Shown piece by piece: positions 62,254 to 64,000 of a DNA stretch of 64,000 bases (position 1 is the stretch's first letter; each line of letters starts with the position of its first letter). The stretch comes from Bacteroidota bacterium (GTDB lineage: Bacteria; Bacteroidota; Bacteroidia; Chitinophagales; Chitinophagaceae): assembly GCA_029573235.1 (NCBI GenBank), contig JAKQGX010000026.1, positions 62,001 through 126,000 of the forward strand, written 5' to 3'. The notes below the pieces were generated by a model. The model did no database searches. It was not told the origin of the DNA and saw only the letters and a program-made list of their open reading frames with translations. The position numbers and the translations under genes are program-made.

Positions 62254-62340
62254 TTATCGTTCCTCTAGAAGATGGATATTCGTTACAAAATTTAAGTACT
62301 AGTAATGCAATATTATTAAAGCCCAATAACCACTTTCTTT

Positions 62341-62375
62341 AAATAGCTCTGAATTTTTCTCAGAGCTATTTTTTG
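62341..62375 (+). terminator. Intrinsic terminator after cphA
   Basis: AAATAGCTCTGA (62341-62352) pairs with TCAGAGCTATTT (62360-62371), followed by TTTT. A 12-bp stem with a 7-nt loop, bidirectional in form. Confidence 0.85.
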
Positions 62376-62525
62376 GAAATATCTTACCACCCAACCCATT
62401 GGAAAGTGATGTAGAAGGCTGTGATACATAGAAATGGGTTATTTGATTTTTGTTAACTGTCAGAATTTCCGATATCGTATCTTGGCGGATTATTTGATGC
62501 ATTCTGTAGAAAAACGTAAAAGATT

Positions 62526-63221
62526 ATGATGGGATATTATCTTATTGCCGGAATCATGTTTTTAGTAGGCATGTTGGTCAATAGTCGCTTGAAATCAAAA
62601 TTCAAACATTATTCGGAAGTATCACTCGGAAATGGATTGAGTGGTAGAGAGATTGCCGAAAAAATGTTGTTTGACAATGGCATTACGGATGTGCGAGTAA
62701 TATCAACCCCCGGCTTTCTAAGCGACCACTATAACCCACAAGATAAAACCGTGAACCTAAGTGATGATGTGTATAATGGCAGAAGTGTAGCTGCTGCTGC
62801 TGTTGCCGCTCACGAGTGTGGACATGCCGTGCAACATGCTGCCGCATACGCTCCGTTGAAAATGCGAAGTGCCTTAGTGCCGGCTGTGCAAATAAGTAGC
62901 ACGCTGAGTCAATGGGTCATAGCTGCTGGAATTGGTTTTATGGGTTTTGGTGGCGGTAGTCAAACTATATTGTTGATAGGTATTGCTCTGTTTGCTATAT
63001 CCACTCTTTTTTCTGTCATCACACTACCGGTTGAGTACGATGCCAGCAACCGCGCCTTAGCATGGATGCAAAGTGCACATATAGCCGTAGGTAGCGAACA
63101 CGAAGGGGCGCAAGATGCCCTCAAATGGGCTGCTAGAACCTATGTGGTAGCAGCTATTGCATCGGTTGCCAACTTGATATACTTCATCATGATTTTCCTC
63201 AATAGAAGAAATGATGATTAA
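62526..63221 (+). CDS. YugP-like membrane zinc metallopeptidase
   Basis: 231 residues. An N-terminal membrane helix is followed by LSGREIAEKML and the zinc motif AAHECGHAVQHA (His96, Glu97, His100). Two more hydrophobic helices (about 125-165) and a C-terminal helix complete the topology of the zinc peptidase family that includes B. subtilis YugP. Membrane-protein quality control is the usual guess. ATG 62526 and 62529 are both possible starts. Confidence 0.9.
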   Translation: MMGYYLIAGIMFLVGMLVNSRLKSKFKHYSEVSLGNGLSGREIAEKMLFDNGITDVRVISTPGFLSDHYNPQDKTVNLSDDVYNGRSVAAAAVAAHECGHAVQHAAAYAPLKMRSALVPAVQISSTLSQWVIAAGIGFMGFGGGSQTILLIGIALFAISTLFSVITLPVEYDASNRALAWMQSAHIAVGSEHEGAQDALKWAARTYVVAAIASVANLIYFIMIFLNRRNDD

Positions 63222-63316
63222 TTACAACCCATCTGTACATACCAAAAGATACTTTAATAATAATTCCACTTGCTTTGTAAAGCCTTTTTGGCGCGTATCG
63301 AAAGCAACTACTATTT

Positions 63317-64000
63317 ATGAACATCCAACAGCTTTATACCGCTTGCCTCAGTGAGGCTACTTATTTTATCAGTAACAATGGCGAAGCGGCTATTATTGAC
63401 CCATTGCGCGATATTGACCCATATTTACAACTGGCAGCAACCCATGGCGTAACCATAAAGTATGTTTTTGAAACTCATTTCCATGCCGACTTTGTAAGCG
63501 GGCATCTGGCACTTTCGCAAAAAACCGGTGCCCCTATTGTGTTTGGGCCAGGTGCCAAGACCCAATATCCCATTCACGAAGCTACCGACGGTGAAGTCTT
63601 TACAATTGGAAACTTGAAGCTTCAAGCCCTTCATACTCCCGGGCATACACTTGAAAGCACCAGCTATTTACTGTATGACGAAAGTGGAAACCCACACTGC
63701 ATATTCACCGGAGACACCTTATTTGTAGGGGATGTGGGCAGACCTGATCTGAGCAGTGGAAATCAAAGCAAAGAGCAGTTAGCTGCCATATTGTATGACA
63801 CCCTACAAACGAAAATAAAAACACTACCCGACCACCTCATCGTTTATCCGGCGCATGGCCCGGGGTCTGCCTGCGGAAAAAAACTGGGGAGTGAAACCTA
63901 TAGTACTATTGGTGAACAGAAAGCCTCAAACTATGCCTTGAAAGACCAAACCAAAGAAGCCTTTGTAGAAGCCATCACCCAAGGATTGACACCACCGCCT
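63317..64000 (+). CDS. MBL-fold hydrolase, persulfide dioxygenase-like, N-terminal part
   Basis: 228 codons are present and the gene runs off the window. The metallo-beta-lactamase domain has THFHADFVSGH (His54, His56, Asp58, His63), HTPGHT (His110), GDTLFVGDVGRPD (Asp133) and YPAHGPGSACG (His180). The DFVSGH form and the later ACGKKLG segment match the ETHE1/persulfide-dioxygenase group, whose bacterial members often carry rhodanese domains C-terminally. That part is outside the window. Likely role: oxidation of glutathione- or bacillithiol-type persulfides. Confidence 0.88.
   Translation, partial: MNIQQLYTACLSEATYFISNNGEAAIIDPLRDIDPYLQLAATHGVTIKYVFETHFHADFVSGHLALSQKTGAPIVFGPGAKTQYPIHEATDGEVFTIGNLKLQALHTPGHTLESTSYLLYDESGNPHCIFTGDTLFVGDVGRPDLSSGNQSKEQLAAILYDTLQTKIKTLPDHLIVYPAHGPGSACGKKLGSETYSTIGEQKASNYALKDQTKEAFVEAITQGLTPPP

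Noticed and set aside
62299-62502. 67-codon frame on the reverse strand in the cphA/YugP gap
   Set aside because: It runs through the cphA terminator hairpin and has no family features.
1-64000. CRISPR arrays, insertion sequences, integrases, toxin-antitoxin or restriction genes
   Set aside because: Reading the whole window gave no regularly spaced repeats, no transposase or integrase motifs and no recognisable defence gene. radC alone is a chromosomal housekeeping-type copy.

Overview
The window looks like a chromosomal segment of a Bacteroidota bacterium, most likely of the Chitinophagaceae/Chitinophagales type. The evidence is type IX secretion (T9SS) C-terminal sorting domains, a PorV/PorQ-family protein, GLPGLI, DUF6029, DUF3127 and 2TM-domain proteins, BshC (bacillithiol), MqnA (futalosine route to menaquinone), near absence of Shine-Dalgarno sites, and repeated -7 elements of the Bacteroidota form TAnnTTTG. 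No insertion sequence, prophage, CRISPR array or rRNA operon was seen. The content is dense housekeeping DNA interspersed with cell-envelope and exported proteins.

Layout. 1-8.8 kb: N-terminal part of an exported M43-type metalloprotease, a 2TM membrane protein followed by a TPR hybrid histidine kinase, a TlpA thioredoxin divergent from a DUF6029 outer-membrane protein, an exported TPR protein and an exported coiled-coil protein. 9-13.4 kb: pdxA, a leucyl aminopeptidase, rsmA/ksgA and a 2-hydroxyacid dehydrogenase. 13.5-22.6 kb: a three-gene surface module (TonB-dependent receptor, 1,367-residue T9SS-type exoprotein, PorV/PorQ-like barrel). 22.7-30.8 kb: greA, HIT protein, a small HEXXH protein, a DUF6580 membrane protein, a small barrel protein, bshC, radC and alaS. 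31-38.5 kb: a two-copy M16 peptidase and a 1,410-residue multidomain T9SS adhesin-like protein. 38.6-43.1 kb: mqnA and rnhA with interlocked promoters, a candidate SRP RNA gene, a vWA protein, a GNAT and a DUF3127 protein. 43.2-48 kb: an outer-membrane barrel with a GLPGLI protein, then a small T9SS cargo. 48.1-54.6 kb: accA-dapA, tRNA-Asp(GUC), ispE, an ABC ATPase, cobalamin adenosyltransferase, purH and a GNAT. 54.7-64 kb: flippase, ECF sigma/anti-sigma pair, DUF1697, MerR-thioredoxin operon, arfB, cyanophycin synthetase, a YugP-like peptidase and the start of a persulfide-dioxygenase-like MBL protein.

Most promising for follow-up: the TonB receptor/exoprotein/PorV-like module; the DUF6029-TlpA pair, in which the barrel carries a C-terminal Cys pair; the OMP-GLPGLI pair; the SRP RNA gene; the face-to-face mqnA/rnhA promoters; and several terminator-like hairpins that sit directly in front of start codons (histidine kinase, HEXXH protein, greA). 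Nothing here is clearly a wholly new defence or mobile system. The envelope modules of unknown function are the best candidates for undescribed biology.
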